From: Lucinisca nassula
Lineage: Eukaryota; Mollusca; Bivalvia; Lucinida; Lucinidae
Direction: 5' to 3'
Length of the DNA stretch: 64,000 bases
Assembly: GCA_963580285.1 (NCBI GenBank)
Contig: CAUZLF010000259.1
Location: 62,001 to 126,000, forward strand
The notes beneath the pieces are model-generated. The model saw only the letters and a program-made list of their open reading frames with translations. It did not search any database and was not told where the DNA came from. How positions within the stretch are numbered: the first letter of the stretch is position 1; each line of letters opens with the position of its first letter. Positions 1 to 9,074 of the stretch are shown in pieces. Position numbers and translations under genes: made by a program.

Positions 1-117
1 GTGTATATAAACAAAATAAAAAATTAAGATAAAAAAAAAAATTAAATCGACCTTCCCCACCTAATTTTTTTCAAGCTGAAACCTGAAACACACCTATTTT
101 TTTTTTTGGCCTTACAG

Positions 118-177
118 AAAATATAGCCGTGTTAACAATGGCGACAAATGGTGAAAGATATTTACTGCCAACCACCG
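118..177 (+). CDS. candidate first coding exon (weak)
   Basis: A poly-T tract (97-107) followed by TTACAG ending at 117 looks like a 3' splice site. After 20 bases an ATG at 138 in good context (AACAATGGCG) opens 13 codons (MATNGERYLLPTT) plus one base, then a strong donor GTAAGT at 178. This is what a short first coding exon with 5' UTR would look like. No later exon in the window clearly continues it and the product is unrecognised. A chance arrangement is quite possible. Confidence 0.3.
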
Positions 178-535
178 GTAAGTCCCGGCAAATCGTAGGA
201 CTGGGTGATGATGTAGTGTTTTGATATGTCTATAGAAAGCAGGCAAAGCAATATCTGTTATCATGCTATGCTGGAACTTCTAAATGACTGGGCCAGTGGA
301 GGTTTTCCCAACATTCAGCACTCTGGGGCCAGTTGTTCTAGCAAGTCAAGAGTTTTCCAAAGAAGTTGCTGACTGATCTAACATCGCGTGACAAAATATG
401 CGATGTCAGCGTCGAAAACGACATCATCAACGTCCTCGTGATGTGTCAACGGGCTAAGCATCAATTATAACACAGTTCATTAATTTTCAATCATCTGATA
501 ATGGAAAAACTGACCAAAGAATTAGATAAGAAGAA
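178..535. other. no gene seen; possible MITE end
   Basis: No convincing exon. GGGGCCAGTTGTTC at about 327-340 matches the terminus of the MITE at 59483-59725. The opposite terminus, GAACAACTGGCCCC, lies near 4190-4204. The two could be ends of one element opened by later insertions, but this is an inference. Confidence 0.3.
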
Positions 536-585
536 ACAAGAGGCCCATGGGCCACTATGCTCACCAGAGCTCAGGTGGGCACTGC
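536..585 (-). repeat. 3' tail of hairpin-head array element (family D), reverse strand
   Basis: Read on the reverse strand, this piece has the family's tail: a small palindrome GGCCCATGGGCC followed by TCTT. The head of a reverse-strand copy lies at about 3990-4051, so the two are probably ends of one element opened by later insertions. Confidence 0.5.
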
Positions 586-640
586 CCATTGATAGCCATG
601 TACATGTATTTTAACATGACATCATTTTAATCTACCAATT

Positions 641-1081
641 ATAAATAAGTTCTGAATAGTTAGATCCTTTTGAAGCAAAGAATACACCAAATAAACGAAA
701 ATAGCAGACTCGGTTTTATTGAGTCTGTTCATGACCAGTACTGAAAAGTGCTACACCGGCCACGCCCTCTAGCACCGGCTTAAGCAGAACTCTATTTTCA
801 AAATGATTCTAAATGAACTCAATGATCCCAAAGGACCAGAAAATATAATCTGCACTATGATGGATGTATGGGGAGACTTTTTACGGCCGCCACATGGCAC
901 AGCACCAGCTGCAGTGAAGATAAATAAGTTCTGAATAGTTAGATCCTTTGGAAGCAAAGAATACACCAAATAAATGAAAATAGCAGACTCGGTTTTATTG
1001 AGTCTGTTCATGACCAATACTGAAAAGTGCTATACCGGCCACGCCCTCTAGCACCGGCTTAAGCAGAACTCTATTTTCAAA
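641..1081 (-). repeat. tandem dimer related to the ribozyme-bearing units
   Basis: A 160-bp block at 641-805 is repeated at 920-1081, so the period is about 279 bp. The intervening 806-919 matches, in reverse complement, the segment 31010-31136 that lies just before the hammerhead-like motif at 31137; both carry the pieces GATCCCAAAGGA and AAAATATAATCT. The block also shares CTTCCAAAGGAT with the units at 30926 and 31185. Where the other units have the ribozyme motif, this subfamily has a different GC-rich segment with complementary GTGCTA/TAGCAC arms. Head-to-tail dimers of this size are typical of retrozyme-like elements. Confidence 0.55.
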
Positions 1082-1082
1082 T

Positions 1083-1221
1083 ATTATAGTTTATGGGTGG
1101 GGATCTGAATGATTTCTGAGATATATGGCTTTTAATAAAGTAAAGCAGTGGGGCATGACCCAGGCAGTCCGGATGACTCCCAAGCTAGTGTTATTTGAAT
1201 GTGTCTTATCACAAAGAAGAT
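1083..1221 (+). repeat. tandem array E, left part
   Basis: One unit of a 120-150 bp tandem repeat (core GGGGTGGGGATCTG, then TTTCTGAGATATATGG, then AATGTGTCTTATCA). The array resumes at about 2393, so it was opened by the family F element between. Confidence 0.6.
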
Positions 1222-2392
1222 AATTATCCCCCGCCGAAGGCGGAGGGATATAGTTTTGGCGTTGTCCGTCCGTCCGTCTGTCCATCCTTCCGTCCGTCCG
1301 TCCCTCCGTCCGTCCTTCCGTCCGTCCGTCACACTTTTTTGTCCGGAACCGTTTCTCAGCAACTATTGCATGGAATTAAATGAAACTTGAAATAAATATG
1401 TATTATTATGCTGTGGTGATGCACGCGCAATTTTTTTTCGGATTGACTTTTTACATCCAGAGTTATGGCCCCTTGAATGATTGAAATTCTGGATTTTTCG
1501 TCGTCTCACTTTGTCCGGAACCGTTTCTCAGCAACTATTGCATGGAATTAAATGAAAATTGAAATTAATATGTATTATTATGCTGCAGTGATGCACGCGC
1601 AATTTTTTTTCGGATTGACTTTTTACATCCAGAGTTATGGCCCCTTAAATGATTGAAATTCTGGATTTTTTCGTCATCTCACTTTGTCCGGAACTGTTTC
1701 TCAGCAACTATTGCATGGAATTAAATGAAACGTGAAATAAATATGTATTATTATGCTGCAGTGATGCATGCGCAATTTTTTTCTGGATTGACTTTTTACA
1801 TCCAGAGTTATGGCCCCTTAAATGATCGAAATTCTGGATTTTTCGTCGTCTCACTTTGTCCGGAACCGTTTCTCAGCAACTATTGCATGGAATTAAATGA
1901 AACTTGAAATAAATATGTATTATTATGCTGTGGTGATGCACGCGCATTTTTTTTTCCGGATTTACTTTTTACATCCAGAGTTATGGCCCCTTAAATGATT
2001 GAAATTCTGGATTTTTCGTCGTCTCACTTTTTTGTCAGGAACTGTTTCTCAGCAACTATTGCATGGAATTAAATGAAACTTGAAATAAATATGTATTATT
2101 ATGCTGTGGTGATGCACTCACAAATTTTTTTCGGATTGACTTTTTACACCCAGAGTTATGGCTCCTTAAATGATTAAAATTCTGGATTTTTCGTCGTCTC
2201 ACTTTGTCTGGAACCGCTTCTCAGCAACTATTGCATGGAATAGAATGAAACTTGAAATAAATATGTATTATTATGTTGCCGTGATGCACGCGCAATTTTT
2301 TTTTCTCAATTTTGGCCAGATATATTTTCTTGCCATTCTACACGAAAAACCCATTCGGCGGGGGATATCAATTCAACGAATTTGCTTGTTAT
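1222..2392 (+). repeat. hairpin-head array element, family F
   Basis: Starts with a palindromic head around CCGCCGAAGGCGG, then a CCGTCCGTCCGTC tract, then six units of about 172 bp beginning near GTCCGGAACC (1341, 1513, 1686, 1858, 2034, 2206). It ends with TTCGGCGGGGGATAT, roughly inverted to the head. The layout resembles pearl-like or Helentron-related non-autonomous elements; that classification is inference. Short frames in the units are by-products of the repeats. Confidence 0.6.
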
Positions 2393-3380
2393 ATATGGTT
2401 TAGGGGTGGGGCTCTGAACAGTTTCTGAGATATATAGCCTTTTGTGAAGTGGTGGGGTGGGGCAAGGCCCTGGCTTGACCCGAAAGACCTCCAGGTTGAC
2501 GTCAATGAATGTGTCTTATCATAAGGAACAACAATATAATATGGTTAGGGGATGGGATCTGTAAGGTTTCCAAGATATTATTGGGTCTTTGATGAAATGA
2601 AGGGGTGGGGCACGATTCCGGCACATCCTGGGGGACCCCCAGGTTAGTGTCAATGAATGCGTCATATCATAAGAAAGAAGAATATATAAGGTTTCGGGAT
2701 GGATGGCCTTTTGTGAAGTGGAGGGGTGGGGCAAGGCCCCAGCGCACCCAGGCAGACCCCAAAATTGGTGTCAATGAATGAGTCTCTTTATAAGGAACAA
2801 GAATATATAGGGTTTAGGGGTGGGGATCTGTTAGGTTTCCAAGATATTGGGTCTTTTATGAAATGGAGGGGGTGGGGCATGACCCCGGCACAAGCCAGGG
2901 GACCCCCAGGTTGGTGTCACTGAATGCGTCTTATCATAAGGAACAAGAATATATATGGTTTTGGGGTGGGGATCTAAATGGTTTCTGAGATATATGGCCT
3001 TTTGTGAAGAAGGGGTGGGGCAAGGCCCAGGCACACCCTGGGAGACCCCCAAGTTGGTGTCAGTGAATGTATATTTTCATAAGCAGGGATGTAAAATTCC
3101 ACTTGCCCGCTCGCATTTGCGAGTAAGTTTTAGGGCAGGGCGAGTAAGGTTTTCAAAACTGACCTTACTTTTTCTTCATTTTTAGAATCTAAATGAAAAG
3201 TTAAGACGATAAGGGCAAGTAAGTTTGAGGGGAATTTTACACCTCTGATAAGGAACAAGAATATATATGGTTAGGGGTGGGGATCTGTAAGGTTTCCAAG
3301 ATATTGGGCCTTTTATGAAGTGGAGGGGGTGGGGCATGGCCCCGGCTTAACCTGGGGGACCCCCATGTTGGCATTGAAGC
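2393..3380 (+). repeat. tandem array E, right part
   Basis: About six diverged units of 120-150 bp sharing GGGGTGGGG, AGATATAT or AAGATATT, TTTTGTGAAG or TTTATGAA, and AATGNGTCTTATCATAAGG. The array is interrupted by a MITE at 3084-3247. Several short frames on both strands come from the repeat composition and are not genes. Confidence 0.65.
3084..3247. mobile_element. small TIR element (MITE) in array E
   Basis: 164 bp bounded by imperfect inverted repeats CAGGGATGTAAAATTCC and GGAATTTTACACCTCTG (15 of 17 positions). It is flanked by ATAAG on both sides, and removing the element with one ATAAG restores the array unit TCATAAGGAACAAG. The CAGGG termini resemble hAT elements, but the visible duplication is 5 bp rather than 8. 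Confidence 0.7.
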
Positions 3381-4051
3381 ATATGGCTGAGAGACATTTA
3401 CTCAAGGAACATTTCTATAAAAGTTTTGTCAAAATATCTGCAATAACTTGGCAGCAAATGCCATTTTTCAATTTTCCCCATTATAAGTCTATGGAAAATC
3501 TAAGTTGCCATAGCAACCAAACTAAAGAGCCGAATTTCATAAAAAAACACAAAACCTGTAAAGGCAAATATGGTGAATATTTTCATAAACTCTCAGCCTC
3601 ATAGAGCATACGGTTTCTGAGGAGATGATTTTTTAAGTTTTTTTTTTTCTATTTTTTTTTCAATTTGGTTTCCATGGCAACCAATACAAATGAGCAGTAG
3701 GCCTAAAATCATATGGCAGATAGTAGATTACCGAAGGAATATTTCTATGAAAGTTTTGTCAAAATATCTGCAGCTGCTTGGCAGTAAATGCCATTTTTCA
3801 ATTTTCCCCATTATAAGTCTATGGAAACTCTAAGTTGCCATAGCAACCAAACTAATGAGCCGAATTTCACAAAAAAACACAAACTTTCAACCCCCCAATC
3901 CAAGGAAGCTACAGATGAAATTTGGGCCCAATCGGCCTAGCGGCTTCAGAGGAGATGTTTAAAAATGTTGACGTCACCAGACGCAGACGACAGACAACTG
4001 CCTATCCTATAAGCTCCCCTGGAGCCTTCGGCTCTGGTGAGCTAAAAAGTA
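3381..4051 (-). repeat. hairpin-head array element D, reverse strand (head and body)
   Basis: The right end, read in reverse, is TTTTTAGCTCACCAGAGCC followed by the palindrome-forming CGAAGGCTCCAGGGGAGCTTA, which is the head of the same family as the elements at 10992 and 12196. The body contains a duplicated block (about 3420-3560 and 3730-3880). The matching tail is at 536-585. Confidence 0.6.
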
Positions 4052-4236
4052 GTTCCAAACAGTGAAAAATAAAATTGATATCAGTCATCGTTTGAAACAG
4101 TGACAATATCGTTTTCAATTTCACTGAGAAATTTCAATATTGTATTGACAAGCATGTAAGAATATGTTAATTAATGACATCATTAGTTTTGAACAACTGG
4201 CCCCAAATAACTATTTGATGGATGCCCAAACCAAAA

Positions 4237-4795
4237 GGCCTCGCCCATCTTGGCTTGAAGAAATATATGGGCTGCATGATGCTTCCATGCAGAGCTGAAA
4301 CCTACCCTACACAGATATTGGCAAACTGCTTAGAGGATCTAAACCTTTCCAGGCAAAGTGGGGGCTTGTCGGAGCGTCCATGCTTATAAACCCTATTGGA
4401 TTCATTGGGTGACAGGGCTTGAGATGTCATTTCATCTCAATGTAGGGTAAAAGTCCCACAAAATTGGAAGCTACGTCTCCAAAATGACCTATAGTGTTGA
4501 TTGGATGTTAAACGTCCCCATCAACACTGTAAAGGTCATTTTGGAGATGCTGCTTCCAATTTTGTGGGACTTTTACCCAACATTGAGATGAAATGACATC
4601 TCAAGCCCTGCCACCAAATGAAACCAATCGGGTTTATAAGCATGGACTGACCGACTCGCACTGCTTTGCCTAGGCAGGCTTAGATCTTCTAAGCTGTTTA
4701 CCAGTACTCATGTGCGGGTTGGTTGCAGCTCTGCGTGGAAGCATCATGCAGCCCATTTATTTCTTCCAAGCCCGATGGGCGGGGGCTGTAGATAG
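4237..4795. repeat. two SINE C copies tail to tail (large palindrome)
   Basis: 4237-4515 is a forward copy of SINE C: CTTGAAGAAATATATGGGCT, GCATGATGCTTCCA, CATTTCATCTCAATG, CCAAAATGACC, then the GTTAAACGTC tail. 4516-4795 is the reverse complement of the same element, giving an imperfect palindrome of about 560 bp. Other C copies in the window are single. Confidence 0.75.
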
Positions 4796-5125
4796 AAAGT
4801 GTGCATTTTAGATGACTTCAAGATAGCATTCTGAACCGGATCTGTAACTCAACTGACAAAATGTTATTGAAATATAAATGTCCTGAATAAACTGGTTAAA
4901 ATGCCTTTAATATTGTGTAGCCTGGAAATGCTGGGACGAAAAATCCCGGTACGAAACGTCTTGGGGCGAGAACTTCAGCTTCTCACACCTGGCAAAACAA
5001 ACTTCTTTAACCAAAGTCAAACTTGACAGTTCGTGAGTACAGTAGTTTCATTCACCTTTTTTCTTTAAAAACAAAATAAACCACAGCCTTTTTGCATTAA
5101 AACAAACATTGCAAACTCTGCTTAC
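4796..5125. other. no feature recognised
   Basis: AT-rich unique-looking DNA. It would be intron if the reverse-strand candidate exon at 5126-5176 is real. Confidence 0.3.
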
Positions 5126-5176
5126 CTGATCTTGACCCTCTCCAGATTCTTTCGGCACTTCCGACTCGGAAATCAT
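5126..5176 (-). CDS. candidate first coding exon, reverse strand (weak)
   Basis: On the reverse strand an ATG at 5176 opens 17 codons (MISESEVPKESGEGQDQ) ending exactly at CAG before GTAAGCAG (donor, 5125 downward), phase 0. The peptide is hydrophilic like many protein N-termini. DNA on its 5' side (5250-5450) has more CpG than its surroundings, as a promoter might. No downstream exon was recognised and the product is unknown. Confidence 0.3.
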
Positions 5177-5549
5177 CGTCCACCATGCACATCAAACTCT
5201 CCAAGTTATCGATACTGCACAGTCAATTAATACTGAGGCTGGCCTGATGCGTGCTACAGGTCATGCAATGTTTGATCCTTCAAAAAACGAAATAAACGAT
5301 CCGGAAAACACAGACCGGCTGCTGTCTCGGCGGTCAAATGGCGACTACACAGGCGAGTCCATTTTTAGACAGGGAAAACAGGCCCGAAACGCGAAGGGAG
5401 ACGACTCTGCTTTTGCGTGTTTAGGCGGATTCAACAGAAAAGAAATGGGCAGCATTCCATCTGGGGGCTTTGGTTTAAACAATATTTATTTATATATAAA
5501 TCACAAACATTTTCGTACAGTTAGAGGTGTCATCTTGGGGCTTTCAGAC

Positions 5550-5811
5550 TGACCGTTCTTTTACTGGCCATTACCTCAGTTGGGTACGTAGCTAATTCAG
5601 CTAAAAAAAAAGAAGAGAAGTCATTGGATGAGTCCTTAAAACTATTTACAATCTGAATAACAGAGGTATACTAAACGCACACCCCTGAGTCTCAGTCTTA
5701 TACTTTACAGGCTTTTAAATCATCTGCAGTCTTAGCATTCACCACAGAAGAGGAAAGACTATTCCACTGGGGAAAAGTTCAAGGAAGAAAGGAATTTTTC
5801 AGGGCATCACT
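5550..5811 (-). mobile_element. 3' end of a LINE, reverse strand
   Basis: Reverse complement of the 3' end of the LINE at 36111-37583. Positions 5757-5809 match the coding segment near 37298-37345, 5700-5756 match the end of the frame (TCCTCTTCTGTGGTGAATGC type sequence), and 5555-5600 match the 3' UTR (CCCAACTGAGGTAATGGCCA). It is a severely 5'-truncated, diverged copy. Confidence 0.7.
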
Positions 5812-5814
5812 ATA

Positions 5815-5878
5815 GGAAGTGAAGGCAATGATCAGGAATCGATACAATTAACCTACAGCTCCCATCAGAGATACCAAA
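5815..5878 (-). repeat. repeat A, 3' terminal fragment
   Basis: AGTGAAGGCAATGATCAGGA then ATCGATACAATTAACC and GCTCCCATCAGAGA are the reverse-strand 3' end of repeat A. Confidence 0.7.
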
Positions 5879-6129
5879 GTCTATGTAAAAGATGTGGGCC
5901 CATGTGGGCCCCTGGGGTGGAGCCATTTTTGGCCCCAAGACTGTGATATGAACAACCTTGGTAGGGGTCCACTAGATAAGATTCATATCAAATATCAAAG
6001 ACCTGGGTCTTCAGGTTTCAGGCAAGAATATTTTTAAGGTTTTCCAAATAAGTCTCTATAAAACATGTCTTTCCAGTAGAATATATTTCATTACACTGTT
6101 ATGATAAATATCAGGATAAATATCTAGAA

Positions 6130-6330
6130 AGTTAAACAGCGAGTGAGGGTGAGGATTGCGGCCGCGTAAAATCGATTTAAGCCCCCCCCCCCCCCCCCCC
6201 CCAGTGAAATTCTTTTCACTGACCGTTCCAAGGCGAATCATCTGTCGCGGTTTATTTTTCGTTATATTTTGTTTGAATGTGTATGTTGCTGTTGTCTTTT
6301 TGTTTTGGTTTGGACAGCCGATTGCCCTTG
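6130..6330 (+). repeat. repeat A, partial copy
   Basis: Carries GTAAAATCGATTTAAGCC, a C run (6182-6201), CACTGACCGTTCCAAGGC and GTCGCGGTTTATTTTT. It stops at TGGACAGCCGATTGCC. Confidence 0.7.
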
Positions 6331-6571
6331 TTCACAGAGAGCCAACCGGAGTCCGTCAGTTGGTGTATAGTTTAGATGTTTCATGCTGTATTTGTCTAAA
6401 CCGCGGTGGAAGTAAGGGCGAGGACTGCGGCCACGTAAAATCGATTTTAGCCCACCAGTGGAAATCGTTTCACTGACCGATCCAAGATGGTTCTTCCGTC
6501 GCGGTTTATTTTTGTTATGGATTGTCTTTGAGTGTGTGTATCGCTTATATTTTTTGTTTTGGATAGCCAAA

Positions 6572-7173
6572 TAGGCAAATAGAACGCTTGGTTTCCTGAG
6601 GCGAAATCTTCATCAGTGCCCTCAGGATGTAAAAGAGGCAGCATATATAGGTCTTGTTCGCCCAATCTTGGAATATGGTAGTTGTATCTGGGACCCCAGT
6701 GGAGTGGTCCTTAACGATGAAATTGAGAAAGTTCAGAATAGAGCTGCTAGATTTGTAACAGGCAATTACTGCTTTGAAACTTGGAGCATGACTGGAAAAT
6801 TAAAATGGGAGTCTCTCAAGAAAAGGAGAAAAGACAGTAGGCTAATCCTTTTATACAAAGGTCTAAAGGGTGCTGCCAGCATTCCAACAGATGACCTTGT
6901 TCCCCCAGCTAGACACTGTAGAAATCACCATTCGTTTGCGTTTCAGACCCTTACTGCAAGAACTGACATCTATAAAGAGTCGTTCTTCCCCAGAACCATT
7001 AGAGATTGGAATGCCCTTCCCGATTCGATTATTTCGACATCTGAAGGGGCTGATGTTTGTGTAGCTAAATTTACCTCTTTGGTTAGAGCTAGGGACTAAC
7101 TTCCCACATCACAGGTCCTGGTGTATGAATGTCAATAGACGTGTCACCAGTAACAATTCTGATTCTGATTCTG
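6572..7173 (+). mobile_element. 5'-truncated LINE inside repeat A
   Basis: Only the 3' 0.6 kb is present: the end of the reverse transcriptase reading frame, a short 3' UTR and a terminal ATTCTG repeat (7155-7173). CCA occurs at both junctions, suggesting a short target duplication. It belongs to the same broad family as the LINE at 36111-37583. Confidence 0.75.
6575..7099 (+). pseudogene. LINE reverse transcriptase, C-terminal fragment
   Basis: An open frame of about 175 codons encodes the part of a non-LTR polymerase that follows the catalytic domain. Recognisable pieces are RTLGFLRRNL, LVRPILEYGS, VQNRAARFVTGNY, LKWESLKKRRKDSRL and FFPRTIRDWNALPDS, matching the equivalent region of the LINE at 36111. 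The catalytic FADD region is absent because of 5' truncation, so it cannot act alone. The frame is otherwise uninterrupted, implying a fairly young insertion. There is no meaningful start codon. Confidence 0.8.
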
Positions 7174-7345
7174 CCAGTTGGCATTTTGTGGGAAAGTGAC
7201 GTCCTTTTGGCTTTCCGCTATTGGTTTTTCCACTGGGGTCGTTATTTCCTGTTCGTGTCTCTGTCCCTTTGGTGACTTTGATGGGAGCTTGGGTTAATTG
7301 TATCGATTACTGATCATTGCCTTCACTTCTGTTTTTTAATTGAGT

Positions 7346-7635
7346 CCAAGTTTGGGTGAATTGGATCTGCTACATTCTTCGATATTTTAATCATATGGAC
7401 ATGTTAACATGACACAAGAACATTTTTCTAGTTGTCCAAGAACAGGAGGTTATTGCGATAACTCTTCCATGTGATAAAGCGTCTATTTCTCCAAGCCCCT
7501 GTAATTAATCCATTTTAAACAGGAAACCCCAACACGCATAATCGGTAAACAATGCAGAGTAGCACAGCAGGCCCAGACCTGATCCACAAATGCAACGTAT
7601 TATCATTGCCTACTGTTTGCAGAGAGTTTTGTTTG
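7346..7635. other. no feature recognised
   Basis: Unassigned sequence between repeat A and a SINE C copy; no exon-like frame. Confidence 0.3.
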
Positions 7636-7932
7636 TTTGATTTGAGGTTTAACGTCCCCGTCAACACTGTAAAGGTCATTTTGGAGACGTTGCTTCCAAT
7701 TTTGTGGGACTTTTACCCGACATTGAGATGAAATGACATCTCAAGCCCTGTCGCCCAATAAAATCAATAGGGTTTATATATAAATAAGCATCGACGGTCC
7801 GACTCGCACCGCTTTACCTGGGAAGGCTTAGAACCTCTAAGCGGTTTACCAGTACTCGTGTGCGGGTCGGATTCAGCTCTGCGTAGAAGCATCATGCAGC
7901 CCATATATTTCTTCAAGCCCCTATGGGCAGGG
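7636..7932 (-). mobile_element. SINE C, reverse strand
   Basis: Near-complete reverse copy: TTTGAGGTTTAACGTCCCCG, GGTCATTTTGGAGACG, CATTGAGATGAAATGACATC, ending GCATCATGCAGCCC and TTTCTTCAAGCCCCTATGGG. Confidence 0.8.
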
Positions 7933-9074
7933 GCCGTGTTTGCAGAGAGAACAACCATTCTGAAAATAAGTGAACCTGATGCCCCTTAAGTTCGAAATGG
8001 ACTCATGCTGTATAGAAGGCAGGAGATTTCATTTAGTGCAAAGTGGGTTAAGATCTTTTACTGCATAATTTTTGACCGCATAATTTTATCTGTTTACACA
8101 AGATTATAAATATGAAGATAATGCTAAAAATGCATATTAAAATAAATATCATATGAGCTTTTAGACAAATGAAATATTTCTTTTTCTGTTTTTTTTTTTT
8201 TTTTTTTTTTTTTTAATGACAGATTCTATCTATCTTCATTCTTAGCTATCTCACTGATTTGCTAACTAACTTCCGGCTTTGACTCAATTCTGCTGAAACT
8301 GAGTCCGCGCAAAAACGAAGTCTTTTCAGTTTTAAGCGCAGATTCGCTCAAATCATATATATATATTAGATAAATTTGAATATTTTCTCGCGTATATGTA
8401 CACATGTACGGATCTAAGTTTGCAAATGCCTTGAATAATCATTATTTTTATAACCTACATTCGAGATATTACCCTATCATCCCTGATTTTCAGAACAGGA
8501 CTCTTGGGTGTATTCATATTCTTATAGAAAGTTTTTTTGTCAGTTTTGATGGCAACAGTGTACATGTAGATTCTGGCGATACTGCTCGTTACATGCCGTC
8601 TCATCTGGATCTGCAAGGTTTGCACCGGTCGACAGGGTTGAAAGGGTTTAATAACGTTTATAAGTACGAATTCCAAGTAGTCACAAACAACCCCTTATTG
8701 ACCGACATTGAACACGGTATTCCACACTTTTTGGAGAGCAATTACAAAAAGTGTGTTGTCATGTTTATTCTGTAAGTTGTGAGTTTTAAATTTGGTTCCG
8801 TACCGTAAGCAAACATGGAAGACAACGATCAGGCGCCACATTCTGTGGCCTTTGATCAGGGTCTTAAAATGTTTCCGAATGTCCCAGTAATGGGACGACT
8901 GGTACTGATGGGTATGTGTGTTTGATGGTTTCCGGTGAGGTCTATCAAAGGGCTTCGGTTGACTTCTGCACCCAATAAACGCTTAAGATGCCAATCACAA
9001 CAATTGCCGTATGCTTTGTTGTCTGTTGGTAACGTTAAATGTCATTTTGCAAACAATATGGGCCCAGATCATGA
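7933..9074. other. no feature recognised
   Basis: Low-complexity T run at about 8188-8214. A 123-codon frame at 8404-8775 shows no recognisable domain, no good start context and no splice signals, so it is not called. Confidence 0.3.

Larger units (their letters stand above)
6385..7345 (+). repeat. repeat A opened by a LINE fragment
   Basis: The left part, 6385-6571, runs from TTTGTCTAAACCGCGG to TTTTGGATAGCCA. The right part, 7174-7345, continues at CCAGTTGGCATTTTGTGGG and ends at ATTGCCTTCACTTCTG. Joined, they reproduce the order seen in intact copies such as 29350-29687. The LINE fragment at 6572-7173 is therefore the younger insertion. Confidence 0.75.

Noticed and set aside
5247..5552. 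101-codon forward frame
   Set aside because: No recognisable product; it overlaps CpG-richer DNA that may be upstream of the reverse-strand candidate exon, and ends in LINE-derived sequence.
8404..8775. 123-codon forward frame
   Set aside because: No domain, no start context or splice sites, AT-rich surroundings; a chance frame is sufficient.
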